This document shows, piece by piece, positions 27,873 to 34,795 of a DNA stretch of 45,821 nucleotides. The position numbers were made by a program, and so were the translations under genes. The stretch lies in the IMG/VR virus record IMGVR_UViG_3300022074_000090, positions 1-45,821 of that record; one strand, 5' to 3'. This DNA comes from a virus. The notes below the pieces were generated by a model. That model had not been told where the DNA came from. It made no database searches and saw only the letters and a program-made list of their open reading frames with translations. Within the stretch, counting starts at the first letter, position 1, and each line of letters opens with the position of its first letter.

Positions 27873-29166
27873 CTGCGTCTCTCTTGAGATGCGCATGGCC
27901 ACCATGATGGCTGAACAAGAAGCATCTGGCTTCAAGTTTGACACCACAGCTGCCACTGATGTGCGTCAAGAACTGCAAGACGAGTTCGATCAGCTGTCTG
28001 CTTCTATCAAGTCACGCTTCCTGTACATCCCAGGCAAGGTGTTCACACCTAAGCGTAATGACAAAAAGAATGGCTATGTGTCTGGCGCACCTATGACACG
28101 CCTGACTGAGTTCAATCCGACCTCACGTCAGCACATTGCATGGGCTCTTCAGATGCACATGGGTGCTCGGTTCACCAAACTTACTGACACTGGTAAGCCC
28201 AAAGTGGACGAAGCAACGCTCTCTGAGCTTCGTGACACTGCTATCCAGCAAGGCAACGAGGAGCTTCAAAACGCCTGTGCTCTGTTCATCAAACTGCTGC
28301 AGCTACAGAAGTGGCTGGGGCAGCTATCGGAGGGAGCCAACTCTTGGTTCAACTCTATTGAGGGCGATGGCTGTATCCACCACAGCTGTCACCTTGCAAC
28401 AGTCACGGGCCGTAACGCTCACCGTGGTCCCAACCTCGGTCAGGTGGTGAGTGCACCTTGGGCTAGACGCCTCTTCGTGCCTCACGCCGGACATGTCATG
28501 GTTGGCTGTGACTTGGAAGGCTTGGAACTTCGCTGCCTCGGGCACTACCTCAGTGCCTTCGATGGGGGCTCTTTTGCTGACGTGGTTGTCAACGGTGACA
28601 TTCACCAGCAGAACGCTGACCGTGTGGGATGCACCCGGAAAGAGGTGAAGTCGTTGACCTACGCCTTTATCTATGGCGCAGGTGATCTCAAGCTGGGTCA
28701 CACAATGGATCCTGCATTGTCTGATGCTGCCAAGCGCACATTGGGCGGAGACTTGCGTAGGAAGTTCCTAGACGCTATTCCAGGACTTGAGCCACTGGTA
28801 GAAGCTGTTAAGGCCAAAGCACGCCGTACAGGGCAGCTGAAGGGCTTAGACAGGCGTCCCATCTTTGTCAGGGCAGAACACGCTGCCATCAACTTTCTGT
28901 TGCAATCGTCCGGTGCAATCTTGTCAAAACGCTGGTGCGTTATTTCTCAAGATATGATTGAAGAGGCTGGACTTACTTACAACAGAGATTACACACGTTG
29001 CGCATACGTACATGATGAACAACAATTCTCGGTTATCCCAAGCGAAGCTGATCGCCTTGCAAGAATCTTGGTTGAAGCAGCACCTGCTGCCGGTAAATAC
29101 TACAACTTTAAAGTTCCCATCACAGCGTCGTCAGACCAAGGCGTGACCTGGGCTGACACTCACTAA
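27853..29166 (+). CDS. T7-type family A DNA polymerase, polymerase part
   Basis: A 437-residue protein; start ATG 27853 with GAGGA about 8 bases upstream. Family A motifs are complete: motif A CDLEGLELRCLGHYL, motif B RKEVKSLTYAFIYGAGD and motif C AYVHDEQQF (catalytic Asp in A and C). The sequence runs parallel to the C-terminal two thirds of T7 gp5, including the LLQSSGAILSKRW segment. The exonuclease domain that precedes it in T7 is encoded by the separate gene at 26879, so proofreading requires assembly of two chains. Confidence 0.9.
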   Translation: MTTNLSDCVSLEMRMATMMAEQEASGFKFDTTAATDVRQELQDEFDQLSASIKSRFLYIPGKVFTPKRNDKKNGYVSGAPMTRLTEFNPTSRQHIAWALQMHMGARFTKLTDTGKPKVDEATLSELRDTAIQQGNEELQNACALFIKLLQLQKWLGQLSEGANSWFNSIEGDGCIHHSCHLATVTGRNAHRGPNLGQVVSAPWARRLFVPHAGHVMVGCDLEGLELRCLGHYLSAFDGGSFADVVVNGDIHQQNADRVGCTRKEVKSLTYAFIYGAGDLKLGHTMDPALSDAAKRTLGGDLRRKFLDAIPGLEPLVEAVKAKARRTGQLKGLDRRPIFVRAEHAAINFLLQSSGAILSKRWCVISQDMIEEAGLTYNRDYTRCAYVHDEQQFSVIPSEADRLARILVEAAPAAGKYYNFKVPITASSDQGVTWADTH

Positions 29167-29169
29167 CTT

Positions 29170-29358
29170 ATGGATCAAGATAATTACGAAAACATAATTG
29201 CCGTCACACTCAATGAGCGTGGCGTCCGTGCTATTTCATCAGCCGTTGAGTACACACTCGACAAATGGGCTGGTGAGGGCTTTATGGATCAGGAAGCGTT
29301 GATAGAAATACGCATGAAATTCCGAGCAATGATTCTAGAACTCAATCTTGACCTGTAA
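29170..29358 (+). CDS. Hypothetical acidic protein, 62 aa
   Basis: Starts 4 bases after the polymerase stop. The protein has an Asn/Glu-rich start (DQDNYENIIAVTLNERGVRA) followed by a helix (ISSAVEYTLDKWAGEGFMDQ). No domain recognised. Last gene of the replication operon before the riboswitch-like region. Confidence 0.6.
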   Translation: MDQDNYENIIAVTLNERGVRAISSAVEYTLDKWAGEGFMDQEALIEIRMKFRAMILELNLDL

Positions 29359-29386
29359 TGTAACGCCGTAAACTACGGTATTCATT

Positions 29387-29392
29387 TATACT
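29387..29392 (+). promoter_or_regulatory. Candidate -10 box of the riboswitch transcript
   Basis: TATACT lies 8 bases before the first base of the conserved RNA (29401), giving a transcription start close to 29399. A short hairpin (CCGTA/TACGG, 29366-29378) precedes it. No convincing -35 box; many phage and cyanobacterial promoters lack one. Confidence 0.45.
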
Positions 29393-29400
29393 TAATATAT

Positions 29401-29450
29401 CGTTCATCCCTGTAGAGGGGACGCAAGTAGGACAGAGTCCGAAGGAACGG
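29401..29450 (+). ncRNA. Glutamine-riboswitch-like RNA (glnA/Downstream-peptide type)
   Basis: The sequence carries the conserved blocks of this RNA class: CGTTCATCC, ACGCAAGTAGG and CCGAAGGAACG. Outer stem CGTTC (29401-29405) pairs with GAACG (29445-29449); inner hairpins TCCC/GGGA and GGAC/GTCC (about 29430-29440) form a three-way arrangement. In cyanobacteria this RNA binds glutamine and controls nitrogen genes or short downstream peptides. The 62-residue peptide gene starts 29 bases after it, matching the Downstream-peptide arrangement. Confidence 0.85.
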
Positions 29451-29478
29451 GAAATTTCACCTAACTATGGAGTTTCCA

Positions 29479-29667
29479 ATGTCTAACATTCAAGCAAATG
29501 CAATTGTCAAAGCTCGTCGTGAGCTAAGTGCCGCCAAGGCTGAGTACCAACGTGCTCTTACGCATGAAGTCAAGTCTTATCGTGGCGTTGCTACCCTTGA
29601 GCGCTCTATCGAGCCTCAGGAAGTGCACGGTACCTTTACCTATCGTGGTTTGAAGTACACTAAGTAA
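29479..29667 (+). CDS. Riboswitch-associated peptide with TYRG-x-KY end, 62 aa
   Basis: The start ATG 29479 has GGAG 7 bases upstream; the ATG 29467 is rejected because it precedes this site. A helical, charged N-half (NAIVKARRELSAAKAEYQRA) precedes a C-terminal FTYRGLKYTK, similar to the T-Y-R-G-x-x-Y motif of the small cyanobacterial DUF4278 proteins that sit after Downstream-peptide RNAs. Expression should follow the glutamine sensor. Its role is unknown. A UAAC terminator makes the unit monocistronic. Confidence 0.65.
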   Translation: MSNIQANAIVKARRELSAAKAEYQRALTHEVKSYRGVATLERSIEPQEVHGTFTYRGLKYTK

Positions 29668-29688
29668 TAACCAACCTTTAGGGTTTCA

Positions 29689-29713
29689 CCTCGGCTAACG
29701 CCGGGGTTTTTTT
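29689..29713 (+). terminator. UAAC-tetraloop terminator
   Basis: The stem CCTCGGC/GCCGGGG (one wobble) has loop TAAC, then seven T. It separates the riboswitch-peptide unit from psbA. Confidence 0.88.
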
Positions 29714-29804
29714 ATTGTTTAGCCCCGTGTTAGTGATCTCTCACTTATTATTAAGTAGTAGGCACTTTGTGCTGAGTTATACCCGACCTTATCTGTCTTA
29801 AATA

Positions 29805-30884
29805 ATGACTACAATGATCTCGGGTGCCCAGTCCCGTACAAACTGGGAATCTTTCTGTGAGTGGGTTACATCCACTAACAACCGGCTGTATGTCGGATGG
29901 TTTGGCATCCTCATGATTCCAACTCTCCTCGCAGCTGCAATCTGTTTTATTACTGCTTTTGTAGCAGCACCCCCGGTAGATATCGATGGCATTAGAGAAC
30001 CAGTCTCAGGATCCCTCCTCTACGGAAACAACATCATCTCAGGTGCCGTTGTTCCATCCAGCAATGCAATCGGCTTACACTTTTACCCCGTGTGGGAAGC
30101 CGCAACGCTCGACGAATGGCTCTACAACGGTGGACCATATCAACTCGTTGTCTTTCACTTCCTTATCGGTATCTTCTCTTACATGGGACGAGAATGGGAA
30201 CTTAGCTACCGGCTAGGGATGAGGCCTTGGATCTGTGTTGCGTACTCTGCTCCTGTTGCCGCAGCGTCTGCTGTGTTCCTTGTTTACCCGTTTGGTCAAG
30301 GTTCTTTCAGTGACGGCATGCCTCTTGGCATTTCCGGCACCTTCAATTACATGTTGGTCTTCCAGGCGGAGCACAACATTCTTATGCATCCTTTCCATAT
30401 GCTTGGTGTTGCCGGTGTATTTGGTGGGGCTTTGTTCTCAGCTATGCACGGCTCTCTGGTTACATCTTCCTTGGTCCGTGAGACGACTGAGCAGGAGAGC
30501 CAGAGCTACGGCTATAAGTTTGGGCAGGAGGAGGAGACGTACAACATCGTCGCTGCCCACGGTTACTTTGGGCGTCTTATCTTTCAGTACGCCTCGTTTA
30601 ATAACAGCCGTTCTCTTCACTTCTTCCTTGCTGCTTGGCCCGTCGTGGGCATTTGGTTTGCTGCCCTTGGTGTTAGCACTATGGCATTCAACCTGAATGG
30701 CTTTAACTACAACCAGTCGATCCTCGATCACTCAAGTCATGTAGTTAATACCTGGGCTGACATCTTGAACAGAGCTAACCTTGGCTTTGAAGTGATGCAT
30801 GAACGTAACGCCCACAACTTCCCATTGGATCTAGCTTCTGCTAGCTCTATTGAAGTGGCCTTGACTGCGCCAAGTATTGGCTGA
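29805..30884 (+). CDS. psbA: Photosystem II D1 protein, high-light (E130) form
   Basis: Full-length 359 residues, no insertion or intron. The Mn-cluster ligands are present: D170, E189, H332, E333, D342 and, after processing, A344; the C-terminal extension [15 protein letters not shown] would be cleaved by the host protease. Residue 130 is Glu (YMGREWEL), as in the high-light D1:2 form. D1 turns over fastest in PSII, and phage copies sustain photosynthesis during infection. It has its own upstream region (29714-29804) with a TATACC -10-like box, separate from the riboswitch transcript. An antisense endonuclease gene overlaps its last 38 bases. Confidence 0.97.
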   Translation: MTTMISGAQSRTNWESFCEWVTSTNNRLYVGWFGILMIPTLLAAAICFITAFVAAPPVDIDGIREPVSGSLLYGNNIISGAVVPSSNAIGLHFYPVWEAATLDEWLYNGGPYQLVVFHFLIGIFSYMGREWELSYRLGMRPWICVAYSAPVAAASAVFLVYPFGQGSFSDGMPLGISGTFNYMLVFQAEHNILMHPFHMLGVAGVFGGALFSAMHGSLVTSSLVRETTEQESQSYGYKFGQEEETYNIVAAHGYFGRLIFQYASFNNSRSLHFFLAAWPVVGIWFAALGVSTMAFNLNGFNYNQSILDHSSHVVNTWADILNRANLGFEVMHERNAHNFPLDLASASSIEVALTAPSIG

Positions 30885-31254
30885 GTTTAAGGATGCGTTG
30901 GAGGTCATCTCCTAGCAGTCCCAAAGCTGTGTTGCAATTGCTGCACAGCAACCCTCTTACTTTCCCTGTGTCGTGGCAATGGTCTACGTGCAGGGATTTT
31001 TTCTTGGGAGGTTGTCCGCAGACTTCACACTTGCCATCACAACGCACAAGCATTTGATCGTATTGTTCTAGACCAATCCCGTAGTTCCACTTCAGATTGC
31101 GATCTTTGGCGTGATCTTTACCTAAGCGGTCAGCTCGCTGTTTAACTCTCTTCTTATAGCAGGTCTTACATGAACCGTGTCTCTTGCCCTTCTTTCCGTA
31201 TTTATAGAAATCAGTATCCGGCTTTGTAGACCCGCACTTAGTGCAGGTTTTCAC
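30847..31254 (-). CDS. Endonuclease VII-like HNH nuclease
   Basis: A protein of about 135 residues with CTKCGSTKP and CKTC (zinc pairs), CEVCGQ and the catalytic [20 protein letters not shown] block (zinc pairs plus D-H), as in T4 endonuclease VII and related recombination or homing nucleases. The start is not certain: a GTG at 31254 (chosen) or a TTG at 31260. The gene runs antisense into the 3' end of psbA, overlapping 38 bases. Such nucleases next to psbA could promote its spread between phages by cutting alleles without the insertion; this is inference. Confidence 0.8.
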   Translation of the reverse strand: MKTCTKCGSTKPDTDFYKYGKKGKRHGSCKTCYKKRVKQRADRLGKDHAKDRNLKWNYGIGLEQYDQMLVRCDGKCEVCGQPPKKKSLHVDHCHDTGKVRGLLCSNCNTALGLLGDDLQRILKLSQYLAQSRPLQ

Positions 31255-31291
31255 TATCAAATATATTGATTACTCTTCTAAAGTAATACTT

Positions 31292-31585
31292 TTACACCAG
31301 AGGTGAGGGCTTCTTGATACTCTCTGGTCTGAGGTTCTCAGCTCTCTGCTTGTTAGCCGAGACCTCCTGCATACGCATCTGCTGTGCCCTGATGCCCGGA
31401 GCGTAAGCGTTAGCGCCTTTATATCGCTTCGTTGTGTTTGTAGGACGTGAGTAGTTATATGCAGCAGCTCCACGCCGTGCACGGGTGCGTGCAAGTGCCT
31501 GAGCCCTGCGATTGCTCACTGCGCCTCTGTCTTCCTTACGGAGATAGCGTTTGTCAACTGGCTTGTTTCTAAGATTGGCAGACAC
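31292..31585 (-). CDS. Arg-rich protein, 97 aa
   Basis: GTG start at 31585. Arg/Ala-rich and disordered (RRAQALARTRARRGAAAYNY), with Tyr/Asn-rich middle and Pro-rich end (PESIKKPSPLV). The composition suggests a nucleic-acid-binding or capsid-associated protein. No domain. First of a series of minus-strand small genes. Confidence 0.55.
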   Translation of the reverse strand: MSANLRNKPVDKRYLRKEDRGAVSNRRAQALARTRARRGAAAYNYSRPTNTTKRYKGANAYAPGIRAQQMRMQEVSANKQRAENLRPESIKKPSPLV

Positions 31586-31605
31586 TATCTTCTATTGCAC
31601 TACAA

Positions 31606-31740
31606 CTATTTTATATCTTTCTTATACGCTCTTTCTAGTTTATTGACGTCAGCATCTTTATTATCAGTGACCGGCCAGCGTTGTAGCCGTAGCGCAGCAC
31701 GCCACAGCCGTAAACGATGCCGTAGCCACCAAATAAGCAT
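31606..31740 (-). CDS. Small Arg/Trp-rich peptide, 44 aa
   Basis: The start overlaps the upstream stop in TGATG. The N-terminal half is a dense Arg/Trp/Leu stretch (LIWWLRHRLRLWRAALRLQR), amphipathic and cationic; the C-terminal half is hydrophilic (DNKDADVNKLERAYKKDIK). It might act at the membrane, for example as a lysis accessory, but the evidence is only composition. Confidence 0.4.
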   Translation of the reverse strand: MLIWWLRHRLRLWRAALRLQRWPVTDNKDADVNKLERAYKKDIK

Positions 31741-31970
31741 CACACTCCAATAGTTTCTTTTACCTCACGCAATGCCTTGGCCATAGGGCTGACAGTGATC
31801 AGCATCTTCTTAGCCAGCTCAGCATTCTGTGCTTCGTTCTTTTGAATCAGCTCAGCACGCAATGCATTAATGTCATTAGCAAATGACTTACGACGCTGAT
31901 CATCAGTGTACTTGGTGAACTTCATTGCAACCAGCAGTGCAACGACAGGTCCCACGATCATCTCAACCAT
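31740..31970 (-). CDS. Single-span membrane/coiled-coil protein, 76 aa
   Basis: Starts VEMIVGPVVALLVAMKF, a transmembrane helix, then a charged coiled coil (DINALRAELIQKNEAQNAEL). This N-in membrane plus coiled-coil plan occurs in phage lysis accessories and spanin-like proteins. It ends close to the endolysin-bearing region but is not adjacent to the endolysin. Confidence 0.5.
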   Translation of the reverse strand: MVEMIVGPVVALLVAMKFTKYTDDQRRKSFANDINALRAELIQKNEAQNAELAKKMLITVSPMAKALREVKETIGV

Positions 31971-32008
31971 TTTCTTTACAAATATTCTTGGCTTAAATCT
32001 AACAATAA

Positions 32009-32353
32009 TCAGACAAAGGTGAGACCGTCGTCTTCAAGATCGTCGTTCTCCCAACCTTCATCTTCGATATCTGTGCTCATTACTTCCTCTTCCTGCATAA
32101 CAAGAAGCTCCATGAATGTGTCTTCAGACATGATCTCAGGTAGACCATTGCCATTCTCTTCAATCTTGATCAAAAGTCCATTGGCAGCCAGCGTTTGCTG
32201 AATGCCATTCTTCATATCCATGCGGGACTTAAGCAGCCGCAAGGCAGTCTTCTCCAGTGCGTGACGGCTCATTTTGCCGACTTCGTATCGTGCTCTCGAC
32301 AGTGCAAACCTTTGCTCGATACTTAACTTCACTGGACTCTGGTTCGAGGACAT
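32009..32353 (-). CDS. nblA: NblA-like phycobilisome-degradation adaptor with acidic extension
   Basis: A 114-residue protein. Residues about 8-52 (VKLSIEQRFALSRARYEVGK, then a Met/Ser/Leu helix pair) follow the NblA pattern L-[ST]-x-E-Q-x-F followed by two amphipathic helices. NblA marks phycobilisomes for Clp proteolysis. Family members are about 60 residues; this one has an additional C-terminal half that is Glu/Asp-rich (EEEVMSTDIEDEGWENDDLE). The first 125 bases overlap the 3' end of the HNH gene in another frame. Phage NblA proteins exist in freshwater and some marine cyanophages. Confidence 0.72.
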   Translation of the reverse strand: MSSNQSPVKLSIEQRFALSRARYEVGKMSRHALEKTALRLLKSRMDMKNGIQQTLAANGLLIKIEENGNGLPEIMSEDTFMELLVMQEEEVMSTDIEDEGWENDDLEDDGLTFV

Positions 32354-32675
32354 GGCGATTTTCTACCCATTCATGAATTAACTGTTCCGCAACTTCACTA
32401 TGAAAGTCTTGGTTTTGAAACCACTCTACCCAATCTTGACTTCCTTTGTCTTGATTGCATGAGTGACAACATGGAACAAGGTTAGAACGTAAATCGGAAC
32501 CACCTCGTGATCGTGGACGCAAATGGTCTACGGTCGTTGCTCTTTCGTTTCTACAAAAACAACACATACCTCCCCATGCATATCTAATACTGTGACGGAA
32601 CTGTCTCTTTGCGGATTGAGACGTAAGACACTGGAGGTTAGCCATAAGCTCACCCCACTCTTCGGGAATGCGCAT
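32229..32675 (-). CDS. HNH homing endonuclease overlapping nblA
   Basis: A 148-residue protein. The HNH core is complete: CCFCRNERATTVDHLRPRSR, GGSDLRSNLVPCCHSCNQDK. Two start codons are possible (32675 or 32645, MANLQ). The last 35-40 codons of the frame are read from the same DNA as the N-terminus of nblA, which suggests that the nuclease frame was extended by insertion upstream of nblA. It resembles free-standing homing nucleases that interrupt phage genomes. Confidence 0.8.
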   Translation of the reverse strand: MRIPEEWGELMANLQCLTSQSAKRQFRHSIRYAWGGMCCFCRNERATTVDHLRPRSRGGSDLRSNLVPCCHSCNQDKGSQDWVEWFQNQDFHSEVAEQLIHEWVENRHVLEPESSEVKYRAKVCTVESTIRSRQNEPSRTGEDCLAAA

Positions 32676-32701
32676 AAGTTGTTGTTACAACTGACTACAC
32701 T

Positions 32702-32950
32702 TTACTCGGGGTTTGAGTCATTTTTGGGGGTCCAAGTTGTTCTCATTTCACCACCCAAAAGTGTTTCCCCATCTTCTGTCTCAGTTGTTACCCACTCCCA
32801 TTCAGGCTTCAATGAGTCTTCCACAAGACGCAAATAATCTTCCTCCGCAGCATCGAGTTTGTGCGGAAGTGTTGCGTAGAATTTTCTATCTTGTATGTAC
32901 CGATGCACCGGATCCCAAGAACTACGTGTGTTGAACTTAAAAAGCCACAC
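32702..32950 (-). CDS. Hypothetical protein, 82 aa
   Basis: GTG start at 32950, with AAGGA 4 bases upstream. Aromatic- and acid-rich (FKFNTRSSWDPVHRYIQDRK) with a C-terminal Glu/Thr region. The frame remains open upstream of the GTG for about 50 codons, overlapping the 32971 gene, with plausible protein-like sequence. Not recognised. Confidence 0.5.
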   Translation of the reverse strand: MWLFKFNTRSSWDPVHRYIQDRKFYATLPHKLDAAEEDYLRLVEDSLKPEWEWVTTETEDGETLLGGEMRTTWTPKNDSNPE

Positions 32951-32970
32951 GCCATCCTTAGGTATGTTGC

Positions 32971-33114
32971 TCAGAGCTTTTTTCCAGACTTCATCTGACC
33001 AAGCACATGAAATACAAGTTGAATAATGCTGTTGTCCTTCAGAGGGCTGAGTGCAATGATTTCACTTGCAGCAGCAATACAGATCCAGAACGCAGCTGAT
33101 TCTAAAATAGCCAT
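32971..33114 (-). CDS. Small single-span membrane protein, 47 aa
   Basis: The ATG 33114 opens 47 codons: AILESAAFWICIAAASEIIA, then a polar loop with LSPLKDNS and a second hydrophobic stretch (IIQLVFHVLGQM) with a basic end (KSGKKL). It was not listed among longer ORFs but is clearly open with a proper start. It may be a membrane protein related to lysis or host envelope. Not recognised with certainty. Confidence 0.55.
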   Translation of the reverse strand: MAILESAAFWICIAAASEIIALSPLKDNSIIQLVFHVLGQMKSGKKL

Positions 33115-33143
33115 GACATTCACTTATCAACACATATATTCTA

Positions 33144-33251
33144 GCCACGCTAACTACCGTGGTTTTCTATAAATACCCTTTTTTATTCTCCCTCTCCTTC
33201 CTATCTGAATATTTATTTTCAAGGGTTAGTAGAGCAGTGTGGTTAGTGTGG
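33144..33251 (-). repeat. Element R2: second copy of the R1 element, inverted
   Basis: On the plus strand: GCCACGCTAA (33144-33153), an AT-rich core with AAGGGTTAG (33221-33229), and TTAGTGTGG (33243-33251). Read on the minus strand this is CCACACTAA, CTAACCCTT and TTAGCGTGG, the same blocks at the same overall length as R1 (9207-9312). It lies in the intergenic space upstream of the 33114 gene and near the integrase. The two copies point to a common binding protein. Confidence 0.6.
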
Positions 33252-33261
33252 TTTCGTGGCT

Positions 33262-33534
33262 TTACTCCCACTCGTCTAAATGATATTTGCGTTTCATAAA
33301 ATTTATGCGTGCCTGTTCCTCTGACACGTGAGCATCAATCTTATCCTCTAGACGTGCAAGCACCTTAAACAACTCTTGAAACTGGAGACGGAACTCTTCT
33401 TTAGTAACGTACCTTTCGGCAACTTTAAGTTCTAGTTGATCCATACGGCGGTCGGCAGCATCGATTTTTCTGAATGACACACCGAAGAGTGACAGCATTG
33501 CTGCTACTCCTGCGGCCATTAAGTATTCAGGCAT
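33262..33534 (-). CDS. Single-span membrane/coiled-coil protein, 90 aa
   Basis: Start ATG 33534 (GTG 33540 also possible). A short hydrophobic N-terminus (PEYLMAAGVAAMLSLFG) is followed by a long charged coiled coil (DAADRRMDQLELKVAERYVT). This is the typical plan of a small phage lysis-related or structural membrane-anchored protein. Like the 31740 gene, it is in the region before the endolysin. Confidence 0.55.
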   Translation of the reverse strand: MPEYLMAAGVAAMLSLFGVSFRKIDAADRRMDQLELKVAERYVTKEEFRLQFQELFKVLARLEDKIDAHVSEEQARINFMKRKYHLDEWE

Positions 33535-33669
33535 AATCACTACTCCGAGTGTACTAAATGAGAGTCTGCTTAAAGAAAGTACCCCTTTCTCATTTTATGC
33601 TATGCGCACACGTAACCACTCCAGGTACCCTTCCGCAGCAAGGTTATTGACTCATTGCTTTCTCAGGTT

Positions 33670-34446
33670 CTATTCTAATAGCTGTAACTGTTCATACTTA
33701 TCGTCAAGTAATATTTGACCGTAACTTGCGGTCATTCCTTTAGCAGAATGCCCAAGAATGCTTGCTGCAATTGAGTATTCTATCCGTGCTCTACGCATCC
33801 TAGTTGTTATGTGATGACGCAAGCCATGAGCAGAATGACCACACCGATGCTTCATGTATCTACTGAAGTTATCACCAGCTTTTGGGTTAGTACTAAAAGG
33901 GAAATTCTCGATAAATCTCTCGTAGTTCCGGTGTATTGGCACCTGCCTGCGACTGGGTTTGTTCTTAATTCCCCTGATCCCATTGGGGTATATCTTGAAG
34001 TGTGGGAAGTCGTGGTCTAAAAAAATATCTTCAGGCTGCAGATTACAAAGTTCTGAAACACGTAAGCCGTGATACCAGAGTCCCATGAACAGTGGGTGAT
34101 CTGCGAGGCCACATTCTTCGTAGTGGCTGAAGGGTAAAAACGGATAATCCTTCTCTCCCTTCTCCAGACCTTCTAATGATCCAACCCAAGGATTGGTTGT
34201 GACAGTGCGAGTTTTAATACCCCACTTCCAGATCGCTTGACAGTATCCAAGTTGCGTTCGGACGTAGCCACTTTTGTAGCCCCTGTCAAGTAGTTCGATG
34301 CGACGGTCAATGGCAAAGTCTTCGTCAACTGATTCCGCATCTTTGGTTTCAAATCCTCGGATTGCGTATTGCCAACCTTTGATGGTTGCGTTAGCTGGAC
34401 GTCTGAAAGAAGCAGATCGCTTCAGAAGCTGTTGAACCGTGGTCAT
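33670..34446 (-). CDS. int: Tyrosine recombinase (integrase)
   Basis: About 258 residues from ATG 34446 (earlier ATG 34461 or TTG 34467 are possible). Catalytic pattern of the family: R in GLRVSELCNL, H-x-x-R in SAHGLRHHITTRMRR, H in LGHSAKGMTASYG and the nucleophile Tyr in the same segment. An N-terminal SAM-like domain precedes it. Its presence indicates integration ability, as reported for some cyanophage genomes. The candidate attachment site is the tRNA-like repeat immediately upstream (34511-34620). Confidence 0.88.
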   Translation of the reverse strand: MTTVQQLLKRSASFRRPANATIKGWQYAIRGFETKDAESVDEDFAIDRRIELLDRGYKSGYVRTQLGYCQAIWKWGIKTRTVTTNPWVGSLEGLEKGEKDYPFLPFSHYEECGLADHPLFMGLWYHGLRVSELCNLQPEDIFLDHDFPHFKIYPNGIRGIKNKPSRRQVPIHRNYERFIENFPFSTNPKAGDNFSRYMKHRCGHSAHGLRHHITTRMRRARIEYSIAASILGHSAKGMTASYGQILLDDKYEQLQLLE

Positions 34447-34510
34447 TTGAAATATAAGCATCGCCAATACGGTTATACCGTTGACACAAGTTCCCTGTGG
34501 GGTTTACCTT

Positions 34511-34610
34511 TAGGGATCGCTCTTTGCGGGCGTTGTGTAATGGTAAGACCGCTCTGGTCTACCTGTTACACTTTCGGGTCGCCTTGCGGGTGTTGTGTAG
34601 TGGTAAGACC
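34511..34610 (+). repeat. Tandem 60-base imperfect repeat resembling a tRNA 5' half
   Basis: The two copies are in exact 60-base register: TTGCGGG(C/T)GTTGTGTA(A/G)TGGTAAGACCG occurs at 34525 and 34585. Each starts like a tRNA acceptor plus D-arm of tRNA-Gly type (GCGGG(T/C)G, D-loop TGGTA). No matching anticodon arm, T-arm or 3' acceptor follows, so it is not a tRNA gene. Copy 1 includes a hairpin (GGTAAGACC/GGTCTACC). It lies directly upstream of int and is a candidate att core. Confidence 0.5.
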
Positions 34611-34633
34611 GGCTTGACGTTGGCGGACTTACT

Positions 34634-34795
34634 TTACTCTGACTTGGGCTCGAATGACGGCAGATCTAGAGGATCTTTGCCTCCGTCGCAGATAGCAACA
34701 GCACGCTTGTAAAACATATTGTCACGCTTGTGATCGGGCAGCGTTTCAAAATAATCCTTGACTTTCTGCCAGTTGTCTTTTTCGTCTTGGCTCAT
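34634..34795 (-). CDS. Hypothetical protein, 53 aa
   Basis: Start ATG 34795 overlaps the previous stop (ATGA). A small basic/acidic helical protein (SQDEKDNWQKVKDYFETLPD, then KRDNMFYKRAVAICDGGKDP). It ends about 14 bases from the tRNA-like repeat. No domain. Its coupling to the upstream gene is clear. Confidence 0.5.
   Translation of the reverse strand: MSQDEKDNWQKVKDYFETLPDHKRDNMFYKRAVAICDGGKDPLDLPSFEPKSE

Noticed and set aside
34526-34600. A functional tRNA-Gly gene.
   Set aside because: The D-stem has a mismatch, and no anticodon stem, T-arm or 3' acceptor strand can be formed. It is kept as a tRNA-like repeat.
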